Source: SFEL01 sp963640685
GTDB taxonomy: Bacteria; Bacillota; Clostridia; Christensenellales; CAG-138
Assembly (NCBI GenBank): GCA_963640685.1
Contig: CAVIAA010000005.1
Coordinates: 28,808-92,807, forward strand
DNA length: 64,000 nt
Direction: 5' to 3'
A model generated the notes under the pieces. It saw only the letters and a program-made list of their open reading frames with translations. It was not told the DNA's origin and searched no databases. Made by a program: the position numbers and the translations under genes. Positions 1 through 8,999 of the stretch are shown here, in pieces (the stretch's first letter is position 1; every line of letters begins with the position of its first letter).

Positions 1-1
1 A

Positions 2-460
2 CGAATAAGCGAGCTTGTGGGAATAGATATGGACGACATAAACTTTTCCGCAAACGAGTTTTCCATAATCCGCAAGGGCGGTAATCAGGATATACTGGTG
101 TTTGGCGATGAGGCACGCTCCGCCCTGCTCGAATATATGCTGGAGCGGGAACAGATTGACGCCTGCCCCGGGCACGAGGAGGCGCTGTTCCTTTCGCTGC
201 AGAAAAAGCGGATCACGGTACGGGCGGTAGAAAACCTTGTGCATAAGTATGCCGCCATAGTTACGCCGCAAAAGAAAATATCGCCGCACAAGCTGAGAAG
301 CACTTATGGAACTAATCTTTACCGCGAAACGGGAGATATATACCTCGTGGCGGATGTGCTTGGGCATAAGGACGTAAACACGACGAGAAAGCACTATGCC
401 GCAGCCTCGCAGGATAACCGCCGGCTTGCGGCAAAGGTAGTCAAGCTGAGGGAGGATTAG
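2..460 (+). CDS. Tyrosine recombinase/integrase, C-terminal catalytic part (5' end outside window)
   Basis: The reading frame is open to the left edge, so the gene is truncated by the window and its true start lies upstream. The visible 152 residues are the catalytic domain of a phage-integrase/Xer-type tyrosine recombinase. They begin with an Arg in RISELVGIDMDDI (catalytic Arg I) and continue with the beta-hairpin Lys in IIRKGGNQD, then HKLR (HxxR box), then LGHKDVNTTRKHYA carrying the second His and the nucleophilic Tyr. All catalytic positions look intact. Such enzymes cut and rejoin DNA at short sites; whether this is a housekeeping Xer-like protein or a mobile-element integrase cannot be told without the N-terminal SAM-like domain. 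Its stop codon overlaps that of the convergent small gene at 457. Confidence 0.85.
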   Translation, partial: RISELVGIDMDDINFSANEFSIIRKGGNQDILVFGDEARSALLEYMLEREQIDACPGHEEALFLSLQKKRITVRAVENLVHKYAAIVTPQKKISPHKLRSTYGTNLYRETGDIYLVADVLGHKDVNTTRKHYAAASQDNRRLAAKVVKLRED

Positions 461-801
461 TTTCTCTTGCGCGTTCCCCTCAGTCCGCGTATCTTCTGTT
501 GGGCCTCCTCTATCTCCGCTATGCGCAGCTTCTGCTCCCACTCCGCGGCGAGCTGCGGGTCGATCTCCAGCGGCGCAACGTTCTTGGGGTCAAAGGTGTA
601 TTTGTCGTCTTCATCGAGCAGACCGTCGTCAAAGGGCAACTCCATAATTTCGTCCAGTGTCGATATGCTGTCTGTCAGCTCAATATTAAAATCCTCATAG
701 TCCTTGCCGGTCTCTATGCATCTGCAGCAGTTGTCGCAGAGCTTGGTCGGGTCAAGGTCGCAATAGTCCAGCTCGGAGGGATCTCTCTGTTTGTCGTTCA
801 T
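457..801 (-). CDS. Small acidic Cys-rich protein of unknown function, divergent from lexA
   Basis: A 114-residue protein whose ATG at 801 is preceded by AAGGAG with good spacing; the frame is open further up to 849, but no ribosome site supports a longer form. Near the N-terminus it carries a cysteine cluster, CDLDPTKLCDNCCRC, that looks like a metal-binding knuckle, followed by an acidic middle and a short basic tail ending RGTRKRN. There is no signal peptide or membrane segment. Similar small CDxDPTKxCDNCC proteins are, as I recall, common hypothetical proteins of Clostridia. It shares a short intergenic region with lexA that contains SOS boxes, so it may belong to the DNA-damage regulon; that is inference. 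No function is assigned. Confidence 0.7.
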   Translation of the reverse strand: MNDKQRDPSELDYCDLDPTKLCDNCCRCIETGKDYEDFNIELTDSISTLDEIMELPFDDGLLDEDDKYTFDPKNVAPLEIDPQLAAEWEQKLRIAEIEEAQQKIRGLRGTRKRN

Positions 802-826
802 TGTCGTGCTCCTTTGCAATTTTGTA

Positions 827-841
827 GAACAAACGTTTGTT
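827..841. promoter_or_regulatory. LexA operator (SOS box) of lexA
   Basis: The 15 bases read GAACAAACGTTTGTT and contain the perfect 12-bp palindrome ACAAACGTTTGT. This fits the Bacillus/Clostridium SOS box GAAC-RNRY-GTTY. It abuts and overlaps the -35 of the lexA promoter, as expected for autorepression, and could also control the divergent small Cys-rich gene. Confidence 0.85.
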
Positions 842-868
842 GCAAACATTTGTGCGCTATGCTATGAT
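840..868 (+). promoter_or_regulatory. lexA promoter with a possible second, weaker SOS box
   Basis: The -35 TTGCAA (840-845) and -10 TATGAT (863-868) are separated by exactly 17 bp. The bases 842-855 (GCAAACATTTGTGC) form a weaker dyad resembling the SOS box next to them, so two LexA sites may cover this promoter. A TATAAT at 869-874 is an alternative -10 but has no -35 at proper distance. Confidence 0.65.
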
Positions 869-923
869 TATAATTGTATTATACCACTTTTTGTACGGTT
901 ATATGGAGGGATTAAAGCAAAAA

Positions 924-1550
924 ATGGAGAAGCTCACCGAACGCCAGCAGGGCATATACGATTTTATAAAGAGCTATATAGCCGAGAGGTCCTATTCGCC
1001 AACCGTCCGCGAGATAGGCGCTGCGGTAGGGCTTAGCTCTACATCTACAGTACACGCGCACATTAAGGCTCTCATAAAAAAAGGCTATATCGTTTTTAAT
1101 CCCTCTACCCAGCGCACCATAGCCATTGCAGAGCCCGCTGAAAAGCAGCGAAATGACGACATGGTAGAGGTGTCGAGGGTCGGTACCGTCGCTGCGGGCT
1201 CGCCGATATTTGCCTTTGACGACGTTAAGGAAAGCCTGACCCTCCCCGCCTCCCTGCTGCACGGCGGAAACAAAGAGGATACTTTTATACTCGATGTAAA
1301 GGGCGACAGCATGGTCGACGTGGGAATAAACAGCGGTGATATGATAGTCGTCAACCGTGGGCTCGGGGCTGAAAACGGGGATATCGTCGTGGCGCGGCTG
1401 TGCGGCGATACGGCCACAGTAAAGCGCATATTCTACGAAAAGTCAAAGCTGAGGCTCCAGCCTGAAAACTCAGGCATGGAGCCTATATATGCCGATTATA
1501 ACGATGTTGAAATAATTGGAAAGGTCGTAGCATTGATTAGAAGGTATTAG
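924..1550 (+). CDS. lexA: LexA repressor
   Basis: A 208-residue SOS repressor that binds SOS boxes as a dimer and self-cleaves when stimulated by RecA. The N-terminal winged helix (residues 3-62) includes the family phrase TERQQGIYDFIKSYI. The Ala-Gly cleavage site is at 91-92 in AAGSPIF, the catalytic Ser is in KGDSM (about 129) and the Lys in TVKRIF (about 167). The ATG at 924 is chosen because the conserved N-terminus begins there and GGAGGG lies at 905-910, though that spacing is rather long; an in-frame ATG at 903 overlaps the ribosome site. Length matches the family. The gene converges on the PLP-enzyme gene with a 14-base overlap at its 3' end. Confidence 0.96.
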   Translation: MEKLTERQQGIYDFIKSYIAERSYSPTVREIGAAVGLSSTSTVHAHIKALIKKGYIVFNPSTQRTIAIAEPAEKQRNDDMVEVSRVGTVAAGSPIFAFDDVKESLTLPASLLHGGNKEDTFILDVKGDSMVDVGINSGDMIVVNRGLGAENGDIVVARLCGDTATVKRIFYEKSKLRLQPENSGMEPIYADYNDVEIIGKVVALIRRY

Positions 1551-2826
1551 GCAGGCTCACCTCTCCGCTCTTTATGAGGTCATCCAATGCCAGCATTACG
1601 CCTATGCGCCCGTGCGTATAAGTTAGGCCGCCCTGAACGTAGGCTGTGTATGGCTCAACTATTGGCGCATCAGCGCTAAGCTCGACCGAGGAGCCCTGAA
1701 CAAAGGCACCGGAGGCCATTATCACTTGGCTTGTATAGCCGGGCATATCCCACGGCTCAGGCTGGACAAAGCTGTCCACCGGAGCCGCTTTTTGTATGCT
1801 GCGGCAAAAAGATATCAGTGCCTCTGCGGAGTTGAAGCGCAGGGACTGAACTATATCAGAACGCACGGCGTCGCTTTTGGGCAGGCTCACCATGCCGCAG
1901 CCCTCGAATACCTTTGCAAACAGAACGGCGTTTTTAAGCGTTTGAGCTGTAACGTGCGGCGAGAGGAACAGCCCCTGAAAGTACGGCGCGTAGCTCCCGT
2001 AATATGAGCCGACCTCCCTGCCCATCCCGGGCACTGTCAGCCGCATTTCAATGCGCTCCAGCGCCTTTTTGGTTCCGACGATATAGCCGCCGGTTGGTGC
2101 TATGCCGCTGCCTATGTTTTTTATCAGCGAGCCTATCATGACGTCAGCACCATAATAGGAGGGCTCGTGCTGGCAGGTAAATTCGCCGTAGCAGTTATCG
2201 ACGACTAAGAACGCATCCGGCGCAAGCTCTTTTGCAATATCGAATGCGCTGCTCATTTCCTCCGGCGTCAAGGCATTGCGCCAGGAATACCCGCGTGAGC
2301 GCTGGAAGTATATGACCCTCTCCTGCCCTGTTATTGCGGCTTTTACAGCGTTAAGGTCTATGTGTCCGTTCTCGGTCAAATCCACCTGACGGTATACCAC
2401 TCCCATGCGCTTTAACGAGCAGTATTCATCGCCCTCTATACCGATGGCCTTGACGAGGGTATCATATGGCCTTCCGGTGAGCGAAAGCATTATGCTGCCG
2501 GGTTCAAGCAGACCGGAAAGCGCAGTAAATATAGCCTGAGTGCCGGAGGATATCTGCGGCCGAACAAGGCCATCCTCCGCCTCCAGCGCCTCCGCAAAAA
2601 CTGCGCCGAGTGCATCGCGGCCAATGTCATCGTAGCCGTAGCCGCTGCTTGGCGCAAAGTGCCTGAGCGCTATGCAGTTATTTTGAAAGGCTTTAAGCAC
2701 CCGCGCTTGGGTGAGCGCCTCGTTGGCATCGATGCATTGGTAAATATTTCCGAGAGAATGTTCGCAGCTTTTTACAAAATCATATGTTCTCTGCGATATT
2801 CCGAGCAGCTCTATTTCAGTATTCAT
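1537..2826 (-). CDS. Methionine gamma-lyase-like PLP enzyme (YnbB/aluminium-resistance family)
   Basis: A 429-residue cytosolic fold-type I pyridoxal-phosphate enzyme of the Met_gamma_lyase (YnbB) family. The phosphate-binding region is at SSGTQAIFTAL (about 93-103) and the probable Schiff-base Lys is in GSLIKNIGSG. Family members are annotated as aluminium-resistance or cystathionine beta-lyase-related proteins; the physiological substrate is uncertain. It starts directly after hfq, in the same order as in Bacillus (miaA-hfq-...-ynbB), and is the last gene of the miaB-mutSL operon. The family and position are secure; the reaction is not. Confidence 0.85.
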   Translation of the reverse strand: MNTEIELLGISQRTYDFVKSCEHSLGNIYQCIDANEALTQARVLKAFQNNCIALRHFAPSSGYGYDDIGRDALGAVFAEALEAEDGLVRPQISSGTQAIFTALSGLLEPGSIMLSLTGRPYDTLVKAIGIEGDEYCSLKRMGVVYRQVDLTENGHIDLNAVKAAITGQERVIYFQRSRGYSWRNALTPEEMSSAFDIAKELAPDAFLVVDNCYGEFTCQHEPSYYGADVMIGSLIKNIGSGIAPTGGYIVGTKKALERIEMRLTVPGMGREVGSYYGSYAPYFQGLFLSPHVTAQTLKNAVLFAKVFEGCGMVSLPKSDAVRSDIVQSLRFNSAEALISFCRSIQKAAPVDSFVQPEPWDMPGYTSQVIMASGAFVQGSSVELSADAPIVEPYTAYVQGGLTYTHGRIGVMLALDDLIKSGEVSLPNTF

Positions 2827-2827
2827 G

Positions 2828-3073
2828 CTATTTGCTTTCCCCTTGCTCCTGTGCGTTTATGGCTATCGGCGTGCTTGGCGTGACGGTAGACACGGCGTGC
2901 TTATATATCATCATCTGCTCCCCGCCGGCCTCGACCGTTATAACAAAGCTGTCATAGCCGGTTATTACGGCGTTTTTTATCTGGTAGCCGTTTATAACAT
3001 GTATCGTTACGGGCGTTTTCGCCTTTCTCGCGGCGTTTAAAAATGCGTCCTGCAAATTAAGCGGCTTATTCAT
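2828..3073 (-). CDS. hfq: RNA chaperone Hfq
   Basis: An 81-residue Sm-like protein that forms hexameric rings and anneals small RNAs to mRNAs. The Sm1 region runs from LQDAFLN to about residue 45 and the Sm2 hallmark YKHAVST is present. The ATG at 3073 has an AGGAGG site just upstream inside the end of miaA; the longer open frame up to 3130 is only miaA overlap. Start and miaA stop overlap by 8 bases, implying translational coupling, and the miaA-hfq order is conserved widely in bacteria. Confidence 0.93.
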   Translation of the reverse strand: MNKPLNLQDAFLNAARKAKTPVTIHVINGYQIKNAVITGYDSFVITVEAGGEQMMIYKHAVSTVTPSTPIAINAQEQGESK

Positions 3074-4025
3074 GCATATCACCTCCGGCGCAAATGATGC
3101 AAACTGCCTCGCCAAGCTCATCGGCTTCATTAAACCTGCTCACGTCAAACCAATGTATGCGCTCATCTCGCCTGAACCAGGTGAACTGGCGCTTGGCAAA
3201 GCGGCGCGTCTCCTGTTTAATGACCTCTATTCCCTCTTCCAGCGTGTATTCGCCGTCAAAAACTCTGAACAGCTGCCTGTAGCCGAGCCCCTGAAGCGCA
3301 GGCAGGGTCCTGTCGTACCCGGCATCATATATGGCTCGTGCTTCGTCTATGAGGCCATTTTGAATCATCGTGTCAACGCGCCTGTTGATCCTATCATACA
3401 GCAGCTCACGCGGCATGGTAAGGCCTATCATCACCGGGGCATACGGTATATCCGCTCTGGCCTTGTTTGAAAAGTCTCCGCCGTGGGCGTCAATAGGCTT
3501 TCCTGTAAGCCTAACGACCTCAAGCGCACGCACTATGCGCTTTGTGTCGTTTGGGTGCAGCCTCTCGGCAGATACGGGATCCTCCTTGGAAAGCAGCCTG
3601 TGAAGCGCTCCTCTTCCCTCTTTGTTTTCTATTTCCATAAGCTCGGCGCGCAGCCCATCATCAGAGCGCACCTCGGTAAAGCTGAGAGGAAAGACCAGAG
3701 AGTTTATATACAGCCCAGTCCCTCCCGCAACTATCGGCTGCTTGCCGCGGGCGGTGATATCAGCTATGGCTTCTCCGGCCATACTGCGGAACTCGGCAAC
3801 GCTGAACTTTGGCGAGTCTATATCCACAGCGTCCATGAGGTGGTGCGGTACGCCGCAGCGCTCCTCCATCGTCGGCTTTGCGGAGCCGATGTCCATACCG
3901 CGGTATACCTGTATCGAGTCTGCCGAGATGATTTCGCCGTTCAGCTTTTTTGCGGCGTACACCGCGGCGGCGGTCTTGCCGCTTGCGGTTGGGCCAACTA
4001 TTAGTATAAGTCTTATCTTGCCCAT
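3066..4025 (-). CDS. miaA: tRNA dimethylallyltransferase MiaA
   Basis: A 319-residue enzyme that transfers a dimethylallyl group to N6 of A37 in tRNAs reading UNN codons; MiaB, encoded at the head of the same operon, then methylthiolates that base. The P-loop GPTASGKT is at residues 11-18, followed by the family phrases SADSIQVYRGMDIGSAKP and GGTGLYI. The ATG at 4025 gives the normal N-terminus; the open frame continues to 4055 inside mutL. The start overlaps no gene and lies one base from the mutL stop, with no strong ribosome site, so coupling to mutL translation is likely. Confidence 0.95.
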   Translation of the reverse strand: MGKIRLILIVGPTASGKTAAAVYAAKKLNGEIISADSIQVYRGMDIGSAKPTMEERCGVPHHLMDAVDIDSPKFSVAEFRSMAGEAIADITARGKQPIVAGGTGLYINSLVFPLSFTEVRSDDGLRAELMEIENKEGRGALHRLLSKEDPVSAERLHPNDTKRIVRALEVVRLTGKPIDAHGGDFSNKARADIPYAPVMIGLTMPRELLYDRINRRVDTMIQNGLIDEARAIYDAGYDRTLPALQGLGYRQLFRVFDGEYTLEEGIEVIKQETRRFAKRQFTWFRRDERIHWFDVSRFNEADELGEAVCIICAGGDMHE

Positions 4026-4026
4026 A

Positions 4027-5889
4027 TCACTGCACCCGCTTAAACAGTCTCTCAAACTCGTGCTTTGTCATGCGCACCATGACAGGACGCCCGTGCGGAC
4101 ATGTCATGGGCGAGCCGCTCTCCTTAAATTCTGCGAGGAGCGCCTCTATCTCCGGCTTTGAAAGCAGCGCACCGGCTTTTATGGCGTGCTTGCAGGAATA
4201 TTGTATAAGCGTATTTCGCTTGAGATCCTTGGTGCTGAGCCTGCCGTTTGCTTTAAGCGCACCGATGGCCTCGTGCAGAAAGCCGGCGGTTTCTGGGCCG
4301 TTGAGTATTGCAGGCACCGCACGGACGCTCACTGTAAGCGCCCCAAACTCCTCAATATCAAAGCCGAGTTCACGGAAAAGCTCAAGGTTATCAGTCAGCG
4401 TCTGGTATTCATCCGGCATCAGCCTTTCGACCACCGGCACCAGCAGCATTTGAGAATCCGGCTCCAGCGGCTTATTCATTATCCTTTCATACAGCCTGCG
4501 CTCGTGCGCTGCGTGCTGATCAATAAAGAAGACATTTTCGCCCTGCTGAACCACCCAGTAGCAGCTGAAAAGCTGACCGATTATATCGTAATGCTCCTGA
4601 CCGAACTCAGCTTGGTCGTATTTTATGCCGATGCTGGAGCGAACGGCCGAAGGCTTAGGCGCCTCGGAAATTGCAGGAACAATAGCTGCTTTCGGTACAG
4701 ATGGCTCCGAGTCTGAGTCGCGCAGCTTCAGCGGCGCTCTGTTGGCATTTGTAGAGGAGCCGAACATTGCACGCAGCTCGTCAGCAACTGCAGGCTGCCT
4801 TGCTTCGGACGACCGACCGATTGGCTCGTTTTCGGGCTTATTGATGAAGGACGGCACCTTTGGAATTATATCCTCACGTCGTATGGTCGGCGCAACGGGG
4901 TCGCCAAGTGCCATTCTCGCGGCGATAGTCGCTGCCCTAACCGCTCCCTGCTCATCCTTGAAGCGCACCTCCATCTTGTTCGGGTGAACGTTTACGTCAA
5001 CATCCTCATAAGCTACGCTCATGTTGAGTACATAGAACGGGAATTTGCCTGCCATTATCCGTGTGTCGTAGGCGCGCTGCACTCCGTAGGATATCTGCCG
5101 CGAGAGCACATAGCGTGAGTTTATGTAAAGCGACTGCTGCTGCCTGTTTGGGCGGGATATGCGCTCGGTGCCGACAAAACCGGTTATTTTGAACTTTCCG
5201 TCGTCATAGTCTGCCTCCCTTATATGCTCAAGCACCTCGTCGCCGTATATGCAGAATATCGCGGAGCGAAGCTGACCGTCGCCCGGGCTGTGGTATATCG
5301 TCTTGCCGTTGCTTATGAGCTTTATGGATACGCCGGGGTTGCCCATTATAGCCCGCGCGGCGTAGTCGGATATCGCCGCACCCTCTGCCCGCTGCGACTT
5401 TAGAAATTTCAGCCTTGCAGGCAGGTTATAGAACACGTTGCGTACTTCAATTGAGGTGCCCTGAGCGCAGCCGCAGTCGCTGCATTCGCGCACTTCACCG
5501 CCATCTATGCGTATCTCTGTGCCGCAATCCGCGCCGAGTGCCCTCGTTCGCATCATCAGCTGGGATACGGCGGCTATTGAGGCAAGAGCCTCGCCTCGAA
5601 AGCCCAGCGTGGATATGTGAGCAAGGTCATCGCTCGTGGCGATCTTGCTCGTTGCATGGCGCAAAAAGGCCGTCGGCACATCCTCTTTTAATATGCCGCA
5701 GCCGTTGTCCGTTATCTTTATGCTCTCTATACCGCCGCCGGTCAGCTCTATTGTAATCGCGGTGCTGCCGGCATCCAGCGAGTTTTCGCTGAGCTCCTTA
5801 ACAATCGATGCGGGACGCTCAACGACCTCGCCCGCGGCTATCTGGTTTGCCGTGTGCTTTGAAAGCACATGGATACGGTTGTTTTTCAT
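4027..5889 (-). CDS. mutL: DNA mismatch repair protein MutL (endonuclease type)
   Basis: A 620-residue GHKL ATPase that links mismatch recognition by MutS to strand nicking. The N-terminal ATPase motifs are ENSLDAGS, DNGCGI, RHATSKI and GFRGEAL. The C-terminal domain carries DQHAAHERRLYE at about 457, an exact match to the endonuclease motif DQHA(x2)E(x4)E, and CPHGRP near 597. This MutL should therefore nick DNA itself, as in most bacteria lacking MutH. The region between about 330 and 430 is the usual variable linker. It lies 22 bases after mutS. Confidence 0.97.
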   Translation of the reverse strand: MKNNRIHVLSKHTANQIAAGEVVERPASIVKELSENSLDAGSTAITIELTGGGIESIKITDNGCGILKEDVPTAFLRHATSKIATSDDLAHISTLGFRGEALASIAAVSQLMMRTRALGADCGTEIRIDGGEVRECSDCGCAQGTSIEVRNVFYNLPARLKFLKSQRAEGAAISDYAARAIMGNPGVSIKLISNGKTIYHSPGDGQLRSAIFCIYGDEVLEHIREADYDDGKFKITGFVGTERISRPNRQQQSLYINSRYVLSRQISYGVQRAYDTRIMAGKFPFYVLNMSVAYEDVDVNVHPNKMEVRFKDEQGAVRAATIAARMALGDPVAPTIRREDIIPKVPSFINKPENEPIGRSSEARQPAVADELRAMFGSSTNANRAPLKLRDSDSEPSVPKAAIVPAISEAPKPSAVRSSIGIKYDQAEFGQEHYDIIGQLFSCYWVVQQGENVFFIDQHAAHERRLYERIMNKPLEPDSQMLLVPVVERLMPDEYQTLTDNLELFRELGFDIEEFGALTVSVRAVPAILNGPETAGFLHEAIGALKANGRLSTKDLKRNTLIQYSCKHAIKAGALLSKPEIEALLAEFKESGSPMTCPHGRPVMVRMTKHEFERLFKRVQ

Positions 5890-5911
5890 TTTTCTCCTTT
5901 GACCATTGCCC

Positions 5912-8530
5912 TTATTGCAGCTTTGCTCTGAGGTGCAGGTCGTATATCATGTTAAGCGCCTCCATGGGCGTTATTGTGTTCACATCTACATCTTTAAGCT
6001 CCTGCACTATGTCGTTTGACGACGAGGAGCCAAACAGCGTTATCTGCTGCGGCGCGTCAGCCTCGGCCTTTTTAAGCGTGCTGCCCCGGTCAATGCTTAT
6101 ATCAGAATTCTCCAGCTCGTGCAGTATCTCACGCGCCCGCTTTATCACATCATGCGGAAGGCCTGCCAAGCGGGCGACCTGTATGCCGAAGCTCTTGTCA
6201 GCCCCACCGCGAACTATCTTGCGCAGGAAGATTATGTCTTCCCCGACCTCCTTTACGGATATACGATAGTTCTTTATGCCCTGCATCTTTCCTTCAAGCT
6301 CGGTAAGCTCGTGGTAGTGGGTCGCAAAAATCGTCCTTGCACCGCAGCGCTCTCTGTCTGCGATGTACTCAATCACCGCCCACGCGATACTAAGCCCGTC
6401 AAAGGTGCTGGTGCCGCGGCCGATCTCGTCGATTATGAGCAGACTGTTCTGTGTTGCGTTATTCAGTATGTTGGACATTTCGCTCATCTCGACCATGAAG
6501 GTGCTCTGGCCGGAGGCAAGGCTGTCGGATGCACCCACGCGGGTAAATATCTTGTCCGTGATGGTTATGGTAGCTGCAGAGGCCGGAACAAAACTGCCGA
6601 TGTGCGCCATAAGCACTATTAGCGCGACCTGACGCATATATGTGCTTTTGCCCGCCATGTTTGGGCCGGTAAGTATCAGCAGCCGGTCGTCCTTGGCGTT
6701 CATCATGGTGTTGTTCGGCACAAAGCCATCGCTGACGTTTTTTTCAACAACTGGGTGCCGCCCGTCGGTTATCTCTATCCTGCCGCCGGTAACTATCTTT
6801 GGCCGGCAGTAATTGTTTTCAAAGGCGACCTGCGCCATTGAACAGTAAACATCCAGCGCGGCGATCAGCGCTGCATTGCTTTGCAGCCGCTCTATGCAGT
6901 TCATGAGTGTTTCGCGGAGCTCGCAGAAGAGCTGATACTCAAGGGTAATGCTGTTTTCTTCTGCGCCTAAGATCGTGCTTTCCAGCTCCTTGAGCTCATC
7001 TGTAACGTATCTTTCGGAGTTTGCAAGGGTCTGCCTGCGCTGGTAAACGTACGGCACCATGTCACGGTATGACTTTGAGACCTCGATATAGTAGCCGAAT
7101 ACGCGGTTGTAGCCTATACGAAGGTTCTTTATGCCTGTGTTCTCCCGCTCCTGCGCCTCCAGCCTTGCAAGCCAGTTTTTGCCGTTTCTCGCCGCGTCGC
7201 GATATTCGTCGAGCTTATCGTTATAGCCGTCGCGTATGATACCGCCGTCTCGAATGCTCGTGGGCGGGTTTTCCATAACTGCGGAAGTAAGGAGCCGGCA
7301 TATGTCCTCCATGCCATCCAAAGCCTCGTGTATGCGCTTGAGCTCACCCGACTTAAATCCCTCAAGCATGGAGATTATCGAGGGCAGCTTTTCAAGGGAG
7401 CGCCTTAGACAGTCACAATCGCGCGCGTGCACGGTGGAATAAGCGATGCGGCTGCAAAGCCGCTCGATATCGTAGATATCTCCAAGCGCATCCGTCAGCT
7501 GACGGCGCTGTATCGGGGCGTTTAAAAGCTCATCAATCGTATCCAGCCGAACATCTATCTCGTTTGGATCCTGAAGCGGCAGCTCTAACCATGAGCGGAG
7601 CAGCCTGCTGCCCATCGCGGTGCCGGTCTTGTTCAGCAGGTATAGAAGGGTGTTTTTCTTGCTGCCGTCTGACCTGAGGGGCTCTGTAAGCTCAAGGTTG
7701 CGACGGGAATTTGCGTCTATATGCATATATTTAGACCGCTGTACCACCCGAATGCGCCTTATGTGGCAAAGTGAGTTCTTTTGCGTGTCCTCAAGGTAGG
7801 CTAGGAGTGCCCCGGCAGCAGCTATGGCACAGGGCATATCGCTGCAGCCAAAGCCGGAAAGCGTTGCAACGCCGAAGTGAGTCAACAGCCGCTGCTCGGC
7901 TCCGGTGTATTCGTAGGCCCAGTTGCCGTAGCAACGGGCATAGTATTCCGACTGCAACCTTTTTGCCAGCGGTTCGTTTAAAAAGACGGCGTCGTTGGTT
8001 ACGACCTCGGTCGGCCTTATTCTGCAAAGCTCGTCGAACAGCTCGTTTTGGTAGTCCTTGCCGCTGTATTCGTATACATAGAACACGCCTGTTGAAACAT
8101 CGCAATAGGCCAAGCCAAGGTCGCAGTCCCTGAGAAAGACTGATGCGATATAGTTGTTTTTCTCTTCCGAAAGCATGCTCTCTTCGATGACAGTGCCGGG
8201 TGTGATGACCCTTACAACATCGCGCTCGACAATGCCCTTTGCTTCCTTCGGGTCAGTCAGCTGCTCGCAGATTGCTACCCTATAGCCCTTTTCAACCAGC
8301 TTACTTGCATACATCTCTACGGCATGATACGGTACGCCGCACATCGGCGCCCGCTCCTCAAGGCCGCAGTCCCTGCCGGTAAGAACTATTTCAAGCTCCT
8401 TTGAGGCCAAGAGAGCGTCTTCAAAGAACATTTCGTAAAAATCGCCAAGGCGGTAAAAGAGAATACAGTCCTTATACTTCTCCTTTACCTCCATATATTG
8501 GCGCATCATTGGTGTAAGCTCTGCGGGCAT
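5912..8530 (-). CDS. mutS: DNA mismatch repair protein MutS
   Basis: An 872-residue mismatch-binding ATPase. The mismatch-reading FYE is at 31-33 (LGDFYEMF), Walker A GPNMAGKST lies in the C-terminal third, the signature/Walker B stretch is DEIGRGTSTFDG, and the THYHEL switch follows. The ATG at 8530 is preferred because AGGAG lies nine bases upstream; a TTG three codons earlier sits almost on the ribosome site. Length agrees with the MutS1 family. It is third in the miaB-ylbF-mutS-mutL order. Confidence 0.97.
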   Translation of the reverse strand: MPAELTPMMRQYMEVKEKYKDCILFYRLGDFYEMFFEDALLASKELEIVLTGRDCGLEERAPMCGVPYHAVEMYASKLVEKGYRVAICEQLTDPKEAKGIVERDVVRVITPGTVIEESMLSEEKNNYIASVFLRDCDLGLAYCDVSTGVFYVYEYSGKDYQNELFDELCRIRPTEVVTNDAVFLNEPLAKRLQSEYYARCYGNWAYEYTGAEQRLLTHFGVATLSGFGCSDMPCAIAAAGALLAYLEDTQKNSLCHIRRIRVVQRSKYMHIDANSRRNLELTEPLRSDGSKKNTLLYLLNKTGTAMGSRLLRSWLELPLQDPNEIDVRLDTIDELLNAPIQRRQLTDALGDIYDIERLCSRIAYSTVHARDCDCLRRSLEKLPSIISMLEGFKSGELKRIHEALDGMEDICRLLTSAVMENPPTSIRDGGIIRDGYNDKLDEYRDAARNGKNWLARLEAQERENTGIKNLRIGYNRVFGYYIEVSKSYRDMVPYVYQRRQTLANSERYVTDELKELESTILGAEENSITLEYQLFCELRETLMNCIERLQSNAALIAALDVYCSMAQVAFENNYCRPKIVTGGRIEITDGRHPVVEKNVSDGFVPNNTMMNAKDDRLLILTGPNMAGKSTYMRQVALIVLMAHIGSFVPASAATITITDKIFTRVGASDSLASGQSTFMVEMSEMSNILNNATQNSLLIIDEIGRGTSTFDGLSIAWAVIEYIADRERCGARTIFATHYHELTELEGKMQGIKNYRISVKEVGEDIIFLRKIVRGGADKSFGIQVARLAGLPHDVIKRAREILHELENSDISIDRGSTLKKAEADAPQQITLFGSSSSNDIVQELKDVDVNTITPMEALNMIYDLHLRAKLQ

Positions 8531-8582
8531 ATGCTGCAACTCCTAAATTTGTATAATTCCGTTAAAGTGTGACGTCAGCCGT

Positions 8583-8984
8583 TTAATGCGTACAACCGGA
8601 GCAGCCCGAGCAGTTGCCGCTGCAGCCGCCCGCCTTCTCGTCTGCTTCCATGCCTATATATGAGCCTATGGTCTTACTCACCTCGTTCATGAGATTTGCA
8701 AAGCCCTGCTTTGCCTCCATCATTTCCTCAAAAACCGGGTTGCTGCAAAGCTCGGTCTGTATATCGTCGATCTCTTTTACGATAGCGGAGACCGCCATGC
8801 CGTCAGAGTCGGTGCTTTCCAGCATGGATACCATCTTGTCCTGCTTTTTTGTGTATTGATCCATAAGCTCGGCTATGTGGACGTCCGCATCCATCGCCGC
8901 CTTTGCAGCCTGCATTCTCAGAAATTCATCGGACTTTGAAAGAGCTATGCCAAGCTCGGTCGCCTTCTCTATTATCATATCCAT
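8583..8984 (-). CDS. YlbF/YmcA-family protein with C-terminal cysteine tail
   Basis: A 133-residue, mostly helical protein of the Com_YlbF family. In Bacillus subtilis YlbF, YmcA and YaaT form the Y-complex, which carries iron-sulfur clusters and acts in RNase Y-dependent mRNA maturation and development. The helical core spans about 1-115. The tail CSGNCSGCSGCTH is very short and packed with four Cys and a terminal His, consistent with a metal or Fe-S ligand set. Its position between miaB and mutS copies the Bacillus order ymcB-ymcA-(cotE)-mutS, which supports the YmcA side of the family. Confidence 0.8.
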   Translation of the reverse strand: MDMIIEKATELGIALSKSDEFLRMQAAKAAMDADVHIAELMDQYTKKQDKMVSMLESTDSDGMAVSAIVKEIDDIQTELCSNPVFEEMMEAKQGFANLMNEVSKTIGSYIGMEADEKAGGCSGNCSGCSGCTH

Positions 8985-8999
8985 ATACCTCTCGGTGTT

